From Flavobacterium sp. CF136 (GTDB taxonomy: Bacteria; Bacteroidota; Bacteroidia; Flavobacteriales; Flavobacteriaceae): a stretch of DNA of 64,000 nucleotides. The notes beneath the pieces are model-generated. The model saw only the letters and a list, made by a program, of their open reading frames with translations. It did no database searches and was not told the DNA's origin. Location: the NCBI RefSeq assembly GCF_000282055.1, contig NZ_AKJZ01000010.1, forward strand, positions 62,001 to 126,000, given 5' to 3'. The position numbers and the translations under genes were made by a program. Below, one piece after another: positions 8,746-17,265 of the stretch (position 1 is the first letter of the stretch; every line of letters begins with the position of its first letter).

Positions 8746-9384
8746 GTTGGCAATTGTTGTTATTGGATTTTCTGCTTTAAAAACAAAGCTTCCTGCAACC
8801 AAAACATCTGCTCCGGCTTCTACTAGTTGCTTTGCATTTTTATTAGTAACACCACCATCAATTTCGATAAGCGTTGAAGCATTTTTACGTGTAATTAAAG
8901 CTTTTAGTTTTTTTACTTTATCGTAAGTGTTCTCTATAAAGGATTGTCCTCCAAAACCAGGATTCACACTCATAATACAAACCAGGTCGATGTCGTTAAT
9001 AACGTCTTCTAACAAGTCAATATTGGTGTGAGGATTAATAGCTACTCCTGCTTTCATTCCTTCTGCCTTGATGGCTTGTAATGTTCTGTGCAAATGTGTG
9101 CAGGCTTCGTAATGTACACTTAAAATATTTGCGCCTAAGTCAGCAAAAGTTTTAATATATCGATCAGGATCAACAATCATTAAATGTACATCAATTGTTT
9201 TTTTGGCATGTCTTGAAATTGCTTCTAAAACCGGCATTCCAAAAGAAATATTAGGAACAAAAACTCCATCCATAATATCAATGTGAAACCAATCAGCCTC
9301 GCTGTTATTGATCATTTCGATATCTCGTTGTAAATTGGCAAAATCAGCTGCTAAAACAGAAGGAGCTATAAGTGTATTCTTCAT
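8722..9384 (-). CDS. rpe: ribulose-phosphate 3-epimerase
   Basis: A 220-residue TIM-barrel enzyme interconverting ribulose 5-phosphate and xylulose 5-phosphate in the pentose phosphate pathway. Diagnostic segments are IAPSVLAADF at the N-terminus, HIDIMDGVFVPN (metal-binding His and Asp), MSVNPGFGGQ (phosphate loop) and EIDGGV. The start at 9384 is set by homology and because the candidate promoter at 9441-9448 lies inside any longer reading frame. The 3' end overlaps the convergent nuclease gene by 24 bases. Confidence 0.95.
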   Translation of the reverse strand: MKNTLIAPSVLAADFANLQRDIEMINNSEADWFHIDIMDGVFVPNISFGMPVLEAISRHAKKTIDVHLMIVDPDRYIKTFADLGANILSVHYEACTHLHRTLQAIKAEGMKAGVAINPHTNIDLLEDVINDIDLVCIMSVNPGFGGQSFIENTYDKVKKLKALITRKNASTLIEIDGGVTNKNAKQLVEAGADVLVAGSFVFKAENPITTIANLKVLTAF

Positions 9385-9401
9385 TGTGTAGTTGTTTAAT
9401 G

Positions 9402-9426
9402 TAGAGGCACACAGCAGTGTGTCTAG
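9402..9426. repeat. palindromic repeat in the rpe leader
   Basis: TAGAGGCACAC and GTGTGTCTAG flank a four-base AGCA centre, making an imperfect palindrome just upstream of the rpe start. I recall similar GACGCACAGCAGTGCGTC-type palindromes dispersed in Flavobacterium intergenic DNA; that is memory, not a search. It should fold in the rpe 5' leader, with one A-C mismatch in the transcript. Confidence 0.5.
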
Positions 9427-9440
9427 TAGTTTGTTTTTTG

Positions 9441-9448
9441 CAAAGGTA
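9441..9448 (-). promoter_or_regulatory. candidate -7 element of rpe
   Basis: The minus strand reads TACCTTTG, an exact TAnnTTTG match, 57 bases before the rpe ATG. It sits just downstream of the rpoD terminator, so rpe appears to be transcribed separately. Confidence 0.5.
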
Positions 9449-9460
9449 ATTATAAAAAAT

Positions 9461-9488
9461 AAAAAACTCCGGTAATCAGCCGGAGTTT
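9461..9488 (-). terminator. intrinsic terminator downstream of the primary sigma factor gene
   Basis: On the minus strand AAACTCCGG and CCGGAGTTT (9-base stem, 9464-9472 with 9480-9488, loop of seven) are followed by a T-rich tract. It lies about 120 bases past the sigma factor stop codon. Confidence 0.85.
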
Positions 9489-9606
9489 CAATCATCAATC
9501 AAAAAACGAACAGTCAATCAAACTGTTGTTTACTGTATAGTTGAAAGTCAAATGTCTTAAAGCCAAAAGACCTTAGACTTTAAAAACTTTCTAACTTTAA
9601 GGTTTA

Positions 9607-10470
9607 TTAACCTAAATAAGTTTTAAGAATTTTACTTCTTGAAGTATGTTTTAATCTGCGGATTGCTTTTTCTTTAATCTGACGTACACGTTCACGGGTT
9701 AAGTCGAAAGTTTCTCCAATTTCTTCTAATGTCATTGGGTGTTGGTCACCAAGACCAAAATATAAACGAACAACATCAGCTTCTCTTGGAGTTAATGTTT
9801 CTAATGAACGCTCAATTTCAGTACGTAATGATTCGTGGATTAATTCTCTGTCCGGGTTTGGAGATTCTCCAGAACGTAATACGTCATAAAGGTTAGAATC
9901 TTCACCTTCAACAAGAGGTGCATCCATAGATAAGTGACGGCCAGAGTTTTTCATAGACTCTTTTACGTCATTTACGGTCATGTCAAGTTCTTTTGCAATT
10001 TCTTCAGCAGAAGGTGGACGCTCATTAGATTGTTCTAATAAAGCATACATTTTGTTGATTTTATTGATAGAACCAATTTTGTTTAATGGTAAACGTACAA
10101 TACGTGATTGCTCAGCCAAAGCCTGAAGAATCGATTGACGAATCCACCATACAGCGTAAGAAATGAATTTGAAACCACGAGTTTCATCAAAACGTTGTGC
10201 TGCTTTAATTAAACCTAAGTTTCCTTCATTAATTAAATCTGGAAGAGTTAATCCTTGATTTTGATATTGTTTAGCCACCGATACTACGAAACGTAGGTTG
10301 GCTTTTGTAAGTTTTTCTAAAGCTCTTTGATCACCGGCCTTTATTCTTTGTGCTAATTCTACCTCCTCATCAGCGGTAATTAGGTCAACTTTTCCAATTT
10401 CTTGTAGATATTTGTCTAACGATGCAGTTTCACGATTGGTTACCTGCTTGGTGATTTTAAGTTGTCTCAT
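9607..10470 (-). CDS. rpoD: primary RNA polymerase sigma factor (short Bacteroidota type)
   Basis: A 287-residue sigma-70 family protein. It lacks the long acidic region 1.1 of E. coli RpoD and starts almost directly at region 1.2 (about 17-50), as in the Bacteroidota housekeeping sigma. Region 2 contains [15 protein letters not shown] and the -10-binding [15 protein letters not shown]. Region 3 follows at about 125-200, and region 4 ends with [20 protein letters not shown], the helix-turn-helix that contacts the -33 element. This sigma is expected to recognise TTG-N19-TAnnTTTG promoters, which fits the motifs seen across the window. Unusually here, AGGGAGA precedes the start by about 8 bases and resembles a Shine-Dalgarno site. 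Confidence 0.95.
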   Translation of the reverse strand: MRQLKITKQVTNRETASLDKYLQEIGKVDLITADEEVELAQRIKAGDQRALEKLTKANLRFVVSVAKQYQNQGLTLPDLINEGNLGLIKAAQRFDETRGFKFISYAVWWIRQSILQALAEQSRIVRLPLNKIGSINKINKMYALLEQSNERPPSAEEIAKELDMTVNDVKESMKNSGRHLSMDAPLVEGEDSNLYDVLRSGESPNPDRELIHESLRTEIERSLETLTPREADVVRLYFGLGDQHPMTLEEIGETFDLTRERVRQIKEKAIRRLKHTSRSKILKTYLG

Positions 10471-10544
10471 GTTGTTGTCTCCCTATTTTTTAAAGTGTAC
10501 AAATGGTTATACGTAAGAAGTGTCTAAAAAGTTACAACGGTTTA

Positions 10545-10596
10545 GAAAAAAATAAAAATTCCCATATCAGATAGGATTGAAACGGAAATTTTTATT
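10545..10596 (-). terminator. probable terminator after the outer-membrane operon
   Basis: On the minus strand AAAAATTTCCG and GGGAATTTTT can pair with one bulged base around a loop of about 20, followed by ATTTTTTT. It lies just past the stop of the last operon gene and ahead of the sigma factor gene. Confidence 0.5.
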
Positions 10597-10610
10597 TAAT
10601 AATTAGAGTT

Positions 10611-12359
10611 TTAATTTGAAGTTGAATCTTTCACTTCAATAATTTCTTTTAAAGAAACCGGCAATCCATTGTTTGCGAAACCTTCAAGTCTTATTTCATA
10701 TGTTCCGGAAAGATCCGAAGTGTAAAATGAATTATTGCTTTGGCTATTTAACTTAACTTCCGGATTCCAGAATAATTGATTTCTAAAATCAGGAATTCTT
10801 GCGTTATCAGCTAAGTTACTATATTCGATTTTGTTGTATGTTTTTTTTGGTTGCGGTCTTAACACAATAGGTTTTGCTATTGAACTTCCGCTTTGTGTGC
10901 TCTTAAAATCCTTATCAAACGTGGTAAAACTAATTAAACCATTAAAAGATTTTGAACCTGCATAATATCTTCCAACGATAACATCAATTTTATAAATATT
11001 TTTCATGCTATAATTAATCAAATCATTTTGATTTTCTAAGTATAATCCATCAACCAAAACTAATGCAGGTTCAGGTAATTGAGGAAAAACACTTGGATCA
11101 TTTACATGCAGATATAGTTTATCATCTTTTTGTTTGTGATAAATCTCTGTAGTAACTTCAGTTATAGTTTCTTTTAAAGTTTTAAATCGGGTAAAATCGT
11201 CTAAAACATACTCTTTAGCAAGAGGATAGTAAAAAGTTTCAAGTGTTGGTGTTTTCTTAATATTATCTGCCTTTTTATGATAATATGCATTTTCAACCTG
11301 ACTGGAAATCGATCTGTCTAAAAGACTTTCTTTAATGGCGTATGATAAATTTTTGTTTTGCCCATAAGATAATTGTGCATAGTCTATTGCAGGCGCATTG
11401 TTTACTATCAAGTCGTAATTGGAGGCTTTTTCATCAATAATCTGAACAACGATATCTGGCGTATAATAAGTTTTGCTTATATTGAAAATAAAATTTCCGT
11501 CATGATCTGTTTTAACTACTTTAAAAGCAAACGATTTGCCAGGAAGAGATAAACAAACGCTCACGTCTTCAATTTTAACATTATTATTTCTTGACAAAAT
11601 TTTTCCTGAAATAATTTCTCCTCTAAGTTCAGGTAAAATTATTTTTTGGTTATTCTGTAAATCCAATACTATTGGATAGGATAATTTTTCGCTAAAATCT
11701 ATAGCAGAGATTTGACTTTTTGATGGGATGTTGTCTAGTTTTCTTACTGACAAAGAATAATTCCCATTTTCGAAAGTCACATTTGAAGATTCAATTTTTA
11801 AATCGACTAATTCACGATTTGTAAATGTTTTTTTATTGAATTTAAAACTGATGTTTTCATTAGTGGTGCTTGTTTTTATAGGCGTATTTTCAGTATTGCC
11901 TAATGCTTCAGCATTCACATTTAAAATATTTTCACCTAAATCTTTTTCTGTTGTTTTATAAGGATTAATGATATTGATGTCTATTTGAAATAGTTCAGAA
12001 ACGCGTTTGTTAAGCATCCAGTTAGTGTAACCAATTAACTTATAGTTTCCGGTTTTTAAAGTCGTAGGAATAAAATAATCACCCTGACCATTTGCATTTT
12101 CTAAGGAAATTTTAGTCTTAAAAACTGATTTTTTATTGTTGTCTACAAGTTCTGCATAAGCAACTTTACTAATATTACTTGGCGTTTTGTCTGTTGCTTT
12201 TAAACAATAAATTTTATACAATAAAGTTTCACCCGAAACAAATGTAGTAGCATTGGCGTGAATGAAAACAGTTTCATCTAAAGTGATGGTTTGTTGTGCG
12301 CTGCTGAATTGTGTACTTACGAGTACAAACAATACAATTAGGTGTTTTATTCTGTCCAA
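10611..12359 (-). CDS. secreted macroglobulin-like and TonB-plug-like protein of unknown function
   Basis: A 582-residue exported protein (signal peptide about 1-21, ending SSAQQ). The N-terminal region (FIHANATTFVSGETLLYKIY) resembles the MG2-type beta domain of alpha-2-macroglobulins. A central segment around RGEIISGKILSRNN looks like a carboxypeptidase-regulatory-like beta sandwich. The C-terminal part (about 420-500: LVLVDGLYLENQ, then KIDVIVGRYYAG and FNGLISFTTF) resembles a TonB receptor plug without a barrel. It is the last gene of a four-gene operon and overlaps the DUF4249 gene by 13 bases. It may cap or feed the receptor; no enzymatic motif is seen. Confidence 0.75.
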   Translation of the reverse strand: MDRIKHLIVLFVLVSTQFSSAQQTITLDETVFIHANATTFVSGETLLYKIYCLKATDKTPSNISKVAYAELVDNNKKSVFKTKISLENANGQGDYFIPTTLKTGNYKLIGYTNWMLNKRVSELFQIDINIINPYKTTEKDLGENILNVNAEALGNTENTPIKTSTTNENISFKFNKKTFTNRELVDLKIESSNVTFENGNYSLSVRKLDNIPSKSQISAIDFSEKLSYPIVLDLQNNQKIILPELRGEIISGKILSRNNNVKIEDVSVCLSLPGKSFAFKVVKTDHDGNFIFNISKTYYTPDIVVQIIDEKASNYDLIVNNAPAIDYAQLSYGQNKNLSYAIKESLLDRSISSQVENAYYHKKADNIKKTPTLETFYYPLAKEYVLDDFTRFKTLKETITEVTTEIYHKQKDDKLYLHVNDPSVFPQLPEPALVLVDGLYLENQNDLINYSMKNIYKIDVIVGRYYAGSKSFNGLISFTTFDKDFKSTQSGSSIAKPIVLRPQPKKTYNKIEYSNLADNARIPDFRNQLFWNPEVKLNSQSNNSFYTSDLSGTYEIRLEGFANNGLPVSLKEIIEVKDSTSN

Positions 12360-13546
12360 AATGGTGGTATTATGTTAGATGAAAATGATGTACAGTCCCC
12401 GCATTCTACTGGTGCCATAATATAGTCTATTTCAGGATTTAAAAAAAAATACGTTATACTATTACTCTTCAATCCATTAATTAATGCATACCCCATACAA
12501 GGAGGATCTCCAAAACCAAAACAAAATTTGTAATTAGATAATGTACAGTCAGTGAAGTATGGAGGAATTTCTTCTCCTGGAAATAAGTCTTTATAATTGA
12601 AAAATATTCTTTTCGACGACGCAGATGAAACATCAAAAAAGCCTATTACTTTTTCATCATTATTAGTTAGACATTTAATATTACCATTAAGTATGCCAGG
12701 CTGTCTTGGTGATAAAACACTAGCATTACTTGATATTTCTTTCATTATTCTATAAAAATTGTAAGATTCAAAATTTTGTACATACTGTGTCACAAGTATG
12801 CTATATCGATGACTAATAATATAGTTTTGATCACTAATGAATCTTACGGGAAAATTCACTCTATCTTCATTTAAATTTACAGTATTTGTTAAAATTATAT
12901 CATTTGATTTTTTGGTAGTGTAACAGGTTTTAGTATTTAGGGAATTTTCTTCCAAGGCAATTTCTTGTGGACCAATTACAACTGCTTTTTTATCACTCCA
13001 TCTTGGAGTAATTATTTTGTAAGTTTCTTCATATTTATATCTGTAATATTTTGAAGTGTTTGTGGGGTCATAACTTTTTATATTTATTTCTACACCTCTT
13101 CCTTCATTTTTGTTAACAATCTCTGGGTTAATACTTTCTATTTCGTTTTCTGTAGTTAAATTTTGGTTTGATGATTCATATCTTTTTCCATTGGAGGTAA
13201 TGATATTAAGTTTATATAGTGTGTTGGGTTCCGCCTGAAATTCATTTTCAGAGACATAAATTCCGGATTCTTCATTAAATATATAATTATTACCCTTGTT
13301 GTCATAAACATTTACACTTGCTCCAAGTTCTACTTTAACATCTTCATCTTCAAACTTAGATGTCTTAGTAATTTTTATCTCTTGTTTTTTTAGTTCGTTA
13401 GTTATCGTTGCTTCTACGACTAATAATTCTTCATAATTATTGGTTTGTAAATTATATGTTTCACTACAACCAACAACAATTGAACTTATAATCAATAATA
13501 GAAATGTTTGATATATATAGATGGTTTTTATTTTTTTTAAATCCAT
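12347..13546 (-). CDS. DUF4249 domain-containing lipoprotein
   Basis: A 399-residue envelope lipoprotein: hydrophobic signal (about 10-25) ending VVGCSE with the lipobox cysteine at 27. The pattern EELLVVEATITNE, the beta-rich middle and the C-terminal CSLSNYKFCFG-like cysteines fit DUF4249, a Bacteroidota family usually encoded beside a TonB-dependent receptor. Several cysteines (near residues 345-385) could form disulfides. Its position between the receptor and the plug-like protein suggests a surface lipoprotein that works with the receptor, much as SusD does for SusC. That analogy is inference; no SusD repeats are present. Confidence 0.82.
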   Translation of the reverse strand: MDLKKIKTIYIYQTFLLLIISSIVVGCSETYNLQTNNYEELLVVEATITNELKKQEIKITKTSKFEDEDVKVELGASVNVYDNKGNNYIFNEESGIYVSENEFQAEPNTLYKLNIITSNGKRYESSNQNLTTENEIESINPEIVNKNEGRGVEINIKSYDPTNTSKYYRYKYEETYKIITPRWSDKKAVVIGPQEIALEENSLNTKTCYTTKKSNDIILTNTVNLNEDRVNFPVRFISDQNYIISHRYSILVTQYVQNFESYNFYRIMKEISSNASVLSPRQPGILNGNIKCLTNNDEKVIGFFDVSSASSKRIFFNYKDLFPGEEIPPYFTDCTLSNYKFCFGFGDPPCMGYALINGLKSNSITYFFLNPEIDYIMAPVECGDCTSFSSNIIPPFWTE

Positions 13547-13557
13547 TTGTTATGTTG

Positions 13558-16338
13558 TTAAAATTTAAAATTATACGTAATACTTGGTACAGGTATTGAG
13601 AAAATAGATGTTTTATATCCCTTCACTTTTCCGCTTTGATCAGTAACAAAATAAATAGAATATGGATTATTTCTTCCTAAAACATTATAAACCGATATAT
13701 TCCAAAAACTATGTGCAAGTTTTTTTATTTTGTGATTTCCTTCAATGTTGATTCCAATATCTAAACGAATATAGGCCGGTATCCTATAAGCATTTCGATC
13801 ACTATATAATGTATAATCTGCATCTCCATAATGAAATGTTCCAATTGGGTACGTTATAGGTCTTCCGGTTTGGTATAAAAAGTTAGTCGATAAACTATAA
13901 CGTCTTGTAAATTTATAATTCAAAATAGCACTCAAATCATGAGGTTTGTCAAAATTCGCAGGAAAAAAATTACCATTATTTACGATTTCTGAACTGAATT
14001 GACTGTTAAGTTTAATCATTGTACGAGAATAGGTATATCCAATCCAACCGTTTAATCTTCCTGTTGTTTTCTTTAATAAAAATTCAATCCCGTACGCTTT
14101 TCCTTCACCTTGTAATAATTCAGTTTCAACATTCTCGTTTAATACGATTTGTGCCCCAACTTTATAATCAAGAATGTTTTTAGACTTTTTGTAATATCCT
14201 TCTAAACTAACTTCATATTCCTCATCCTTTAAAGTTTTGAAAAGACCTAATGAAACCTGTTGTGCTGTTTGAGGAGCTACGTTTGTATCAGATAATTTCC
14301 AGGTATCTGTTGGTGATTGTGTTGTATTACTTGATAAAAGATGAATGTATTGTCTCGTCATATCATAACCGGCTTTTATCGAAAAATCTTCGGTAATAAA
14401 ATAACGTGCCGCCAAACGAGGCTCAAGTCCACCATAGGTTTTTATAACTTCATTTTTCTTATAATGTTCTGTTCCTGTTATAGTTTCGTCGCTAAGTGGC
14501 AAACCATCTTGGTAAGTATTTACATTGGCCTCTCCCAAAGCTGCGTAATAAGAATATCTTAAGCCTAAATCAATCAGTAATTTATCGCTAAATTTAAAAC
14601 TGTCTGCTAAATAAACAGCTGATTCCAAAGCTCTTTCTTTTTCAATATCTCTCGAAATTAAGGTAGCATCAGGATTTTTAGGATGTTGATATCCTGGGGA
14701 AATATTGTATAATTTACTGGCAATACCGTACGATAAAGTATGTTTTGGAGTAAGTAAATAATTGAATTTTAACTGCAATTGTGATTCGTTTATTTTGTAA
14801 CCAAAATCAAAAGCATTAATATCATCTGCATCATAATCAATATTAAACTTATATTCACTATTTGTAAAAATCAAGGAAGCTTTGCTTTTTTTGTTAAAAG
14901 TATGATCCCATTTTAAAGATGCAAGTCTATTGCTGTATTTGTAAATAGAGTCTGAACTTAAACTAAAACGGTCATGACTATAATAGGCAGTTGCCTCAAT
15001 ATTATTATTGCTATTAATTGCATTGTTGTATTTAAGGATTCCATCATAAAAACCAGCTTGACTATTTTTTAGGTTTTCATCATCCAAAGATTTTAAAATC
15101 CAATCAGAGTATGTTGCACGTCCACCAAAAATAATACTCGATTTGTTTTTTTGGATTGGTAAACTAAGTGTAAGATTTGATGTAATTGGCCCTATAGCTC
15201 CTTCACCCGAAAATTTTTCCGGATTCCCATTTTTTGTTGTAATATCAAAAACAGAAGATAATCTTCCTCCAAAATCGGCAGGAATACTCCCTTTGTAGAT
15301 ATCAGCTTTTTTTGCTGTATAAGGATTTATAGCAGAGAAAAAGCCTAAAAAATGCTGAGGATTATAAAGTACAGCATTGTCTAAAAGAATCAGGTTCTGA
15401 TCATCTTTTCCACCTCTAACATTAAATCCAGCCGATCCTTCACCGGTAGTTTTAATACCGGGAAAAGTAGTTGCAACTTTTAAAATGTCTCTTTCACCAA
15501 GAATTAACGGTACATTTTTTATTCCTTCAATGTCAATTGATACTAAACCTGAAACCGTAGTTTCGGTTTGTTTTTTTCCTTTCTTATTAATTACGACTTC
15601 ATCTAACTGATTTGATTTGTCATTTACATTAACATCAAAAGTACCATCGTCATAAACCATTAAAGTTTTTGTTACTTCTTTATGGCTTAGCGATTTTATT
15701 TCGATAACATTTATTCCGCGAGGAAGTTGTAAGGTATAATTTCCATAAGAATCACTAGAAGTACTAATGTTTTTGTTTTTTACTTTAATATAGATATTAG
15801 CTTCAGGTTTTCCTGTTTCGGCATTTTTTACAGATCCTGAAATGGTGAAATTTTTCTTCGTTAAGTTTTTATTTTCTTTGCCAATAAAAATTATAGAAGT
15901 TTTTTTTGTAACGCTGTAACTGTTTAATGAATCATACTGTTGATAAAAAATAGGATTATCAGTAGAATTGGCTTCATTATTTATTGTTTCTATTGGAGCA
16001 TCAGGAAAATAATTAGCTGGCAGATCATCGTGAATTGTACTGTTTAATGTCAGTATCACTTTGCTTTTCAGGATAATAAAATTTAAATCAGTTTTGCTTA
16101 AAATTTTATCCAATAACTCATCAATTTTAATATCAGTATAAGTTCCAGTGATCAAATCTTTATTTGAGCCAACCCAAGTCGGATCAAAATAGAATTTATA
16201 AGAAGTTGAGGCTTCGATTGCCTTTAGGGCACTTTCTAAAGTGTCATCTTTAAATGTAATTGATATTTTCTCATTCGAGTTTTGAGCCGATAATTGAAAT
16301 GAGAATAAAATAACTAAAGCAAGTATAAATTTTTTCAT
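13558..16338 (-). CDS. TonB-dependent receptor with STN and carboxypeptidase-like domains
   Basis: A 926-residue outer-membrane receptor. In order: signal peptide (1-18, ending QLSAQ); a secretin/TonB short N-terminal (STN) domain (about 20-95); a carboxypeptidase-regulatory-like beta domain (about 165-245, FTISGSVKNAETGKPE); the plug (about 265-375, with GFNVRGGKDDQNLILLD and GRLSSVFDI); then a 22-strand-type barrel ending in phenylalanine (YNFKF). STN domains in FecA-type transducers signal to an anti-sigma factor, but no sigma/anti-sigma pair is nearby. The substrate is unknown. It is the second gene of the operon, six bases after the small periplasmic protein gene. Confidence 0.9.
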   Translation of the reverse strand: MKKFILALVILFSFQLSAQNSNEKISITFKDDTLESALKAIEASTSYKFYFDPTWVGSNKDLITGTYTDIKIDELLDKILSKTDLNFIILKSKVILTLNSTIHDDLPANYFPDAPIETINNEANSTDNPIFYQQYDSLNSYSVTKKTSIIFIGKENKNLTKKNFTISGSVKNAETGKPEANIYIKVKNKNISTSSDSYGNYTLQLPRGINVIEIKSLSHKEVTKTLMVYDDGTFDVNVNDKSNQLDEVVINKKGKKQTETTVSGLVSIDIEGIKNVPLILGERDILKVATTFPGIKTTGEGSAGFNVRGGKDDQNLILLDNAVLYNPQHFLGFFSAINPYTAKKADIYKGSIPADFGGRLSSVFDITTKNGNPEKFSGEGAIGPITSNLTLSLPIQKNKSSIIFGGRATYSDWILKSLDDENLKNSQAGFYDGILKYNNAINSNNNIEATAYYSHDRFSLSSDSIYKYSNRLASLKWDHTFNKKSKASLIFTNSEYKFNIDYDADDINAFDFGYKINESQLQLKFNYLLTPKHTLSYGIASKLYNISPGYQHPKNPDATLISRDIEKERALESAVYLADSFKFSDKLLIDLGLRYSYYAALGEANVNTYQDGLPLSDETITGTEHYKKNEVIKTYGGLEPRLAARYFITEDFSIKAGYDMTRQYIHLLSSNTTQSPTDTWKLSDTNVAPQTAQQVSLGLFKTLKDEEYEVSLEGYYKKSKNILDYKVGAQIVLNENVETELLQGEGKAYGIEFLLKKTTGRLNGWIGYTYSRTMIKLNSQFSSEIVNNGNFFPANFDKPHDLSAILNYKFTRRYSLSTNFLYQTGRPITYPIGTFHYGDADYTLYSDRNAYRIPAYIRLDIGINIEGNHKIKKLAHSFWNISVYNVLGRNNPYSIYFVTDQSGKVKGYKTSIFSIPVPSITYNFKF

Positions 16339-16343
16339 TTGTT

Positions 16344-17087
16344 TTATTTGGTTTGAACTGAAAGAGAATTGTTAATGTATTTCATCAAATTTCCCATAAA
16401 TTGATTTTCGTCAGATTTCTTAAGTTCTCTATTCATTAAATAAAACCCATTGATTTGTTTTTTTTGTTCCGGAAACAGTTTAATAATGTTGTTTTTATTT
16501 TTGACTGGATATATTTTATTTTTTAGATTCAGATAAAATGAAGTATTCTCTTTAAATGTATAAAATAACATCCCCTCAGTAACAACTTTTTGTTGGTCTT
16601 TATGATGTTTAATATAAAATATAAAATCAGGGGCGATTTTATTTTCTTCGTAATAACCAGGTGTAAATTCGGGAACAGTAGGATCTTTTTTGTCGATGTT
16701 AACGAAATTTTTGTCTTTAATAGAAAAAGATTCCACTTTAGCAGTAATAACATTGATTCCAATATTTTCTGATTCACCAAAAGGATTCAAAACTAAAATG
16801 TCTCTGTAAATGTCATATTTCAGTTTTACATTATAATAAGATTGTCCTTCATAGGTAATATTTCCTAATTCATATTGATCAATATAATACAAATGATTGC
16901 CTTCAACAGTTCTGTAAGGATTAGTATGTGGTATGCCATTAACAATATCTAAATTTTTTCTCCCTATTGTTTTATCAAACCAATTATAGGTAGTAATGTC
17001 ATTATTGGTTTGGCTGTGAATTGAGTAAATGCTTAAGAATAATCCAAATAAAACAAGTAATGTAGATTTTTTTTGATAATTTTTCAA
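16344..17087 (-). CDS. secreted protein of unknown function heading the receptor operon
   Basis: A 247-residue protein with a clear N-terminal signal sequence (about 8-26, ending IHSQ). The body is beta-rich with many aromatic residues (WFDKTIGRK, GNHLYYIDQYELG, YYNVKLKYDIYRD) and no cysteine pairs or catalytic signature. I do not recognise a named family. It is the promoter-proximal gene of the operon, followed within six bases by the STN receptor, so it should be the most strongly expressed member. A periplasmic partner of the receptor is plausible. A -7 promoter word lies 35 bases upstream. Confidence 0.7.
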   Translation of the reverse strand: MKNYQKKSTLLVLFGLFLSIYSIHSQTNNDITTYNWFDKTIGRKNLDIVNGIPHTNPYRTVEGNHLYYIDQYELGNITYEGQSYYNVKLKYDIYRDILVLNPFGESENIGINVITAKVESFSIKDKNFVNIDKKDPTVPEFTPGYYEENKIAPDFIFYIKHHKDQQKVVTEGMLFYTFKENTSFYLNLKNKIYPVKNKNNIIKLFPEQKKQINGFYLMNRELKKSDENQFMGNLMKYINNSLSVQTK

Positions 17088-17121
17088 AGATTTATGGTTT
17101 TAATAGTTGTTTTGGCTGTTT

Positions 17122-17129
17122 CAAAAGTA
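17122..17129 (-). promoter_or_regulatory. candidate -7 element of the four-gene receptor operon
   Basis: The minus strand reads TACTTTTG, matching TAnnTTTG, about 35 bases before the first start codon of the operon. No clear -33 TTG was found. Confidence 0.45.
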
Positions 17130-17196
17130 TTAAAAAAATGTTATAAATTTTGTGTATTTCTGTTAAATTGTAATAAAACGATTTGTTTTTTTAAAC

Positions 17197-17232
17197 GAAA
17201 AACCCCAATTCATAAATTTGAATTGGGGTTTT
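17197..17232 (-). terminator. intrinsic terminator of pnp
   Basis: A 13-base perfect stem (AAAACCCCAATTC at 17199-17211 with GAATTGGGGTTTT at 17220-17232, eight-base loop) lies about 35 bases after the pnp stop and is followed by T-rich sequence on the minus strand. Confidence 0.88.
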
Positions 17233-17265
17233 CTATAAATAAACCTTTAGTAAACTAAGATCTGA

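Noticed and set aside
13558..16338. FecA-type sigma/anti-sigma signalling for the STN receptor
   Set aside because: No ECF sigma or anti-sigma gene is in the neighbourhood, so signalling through STN cannot be claimed.
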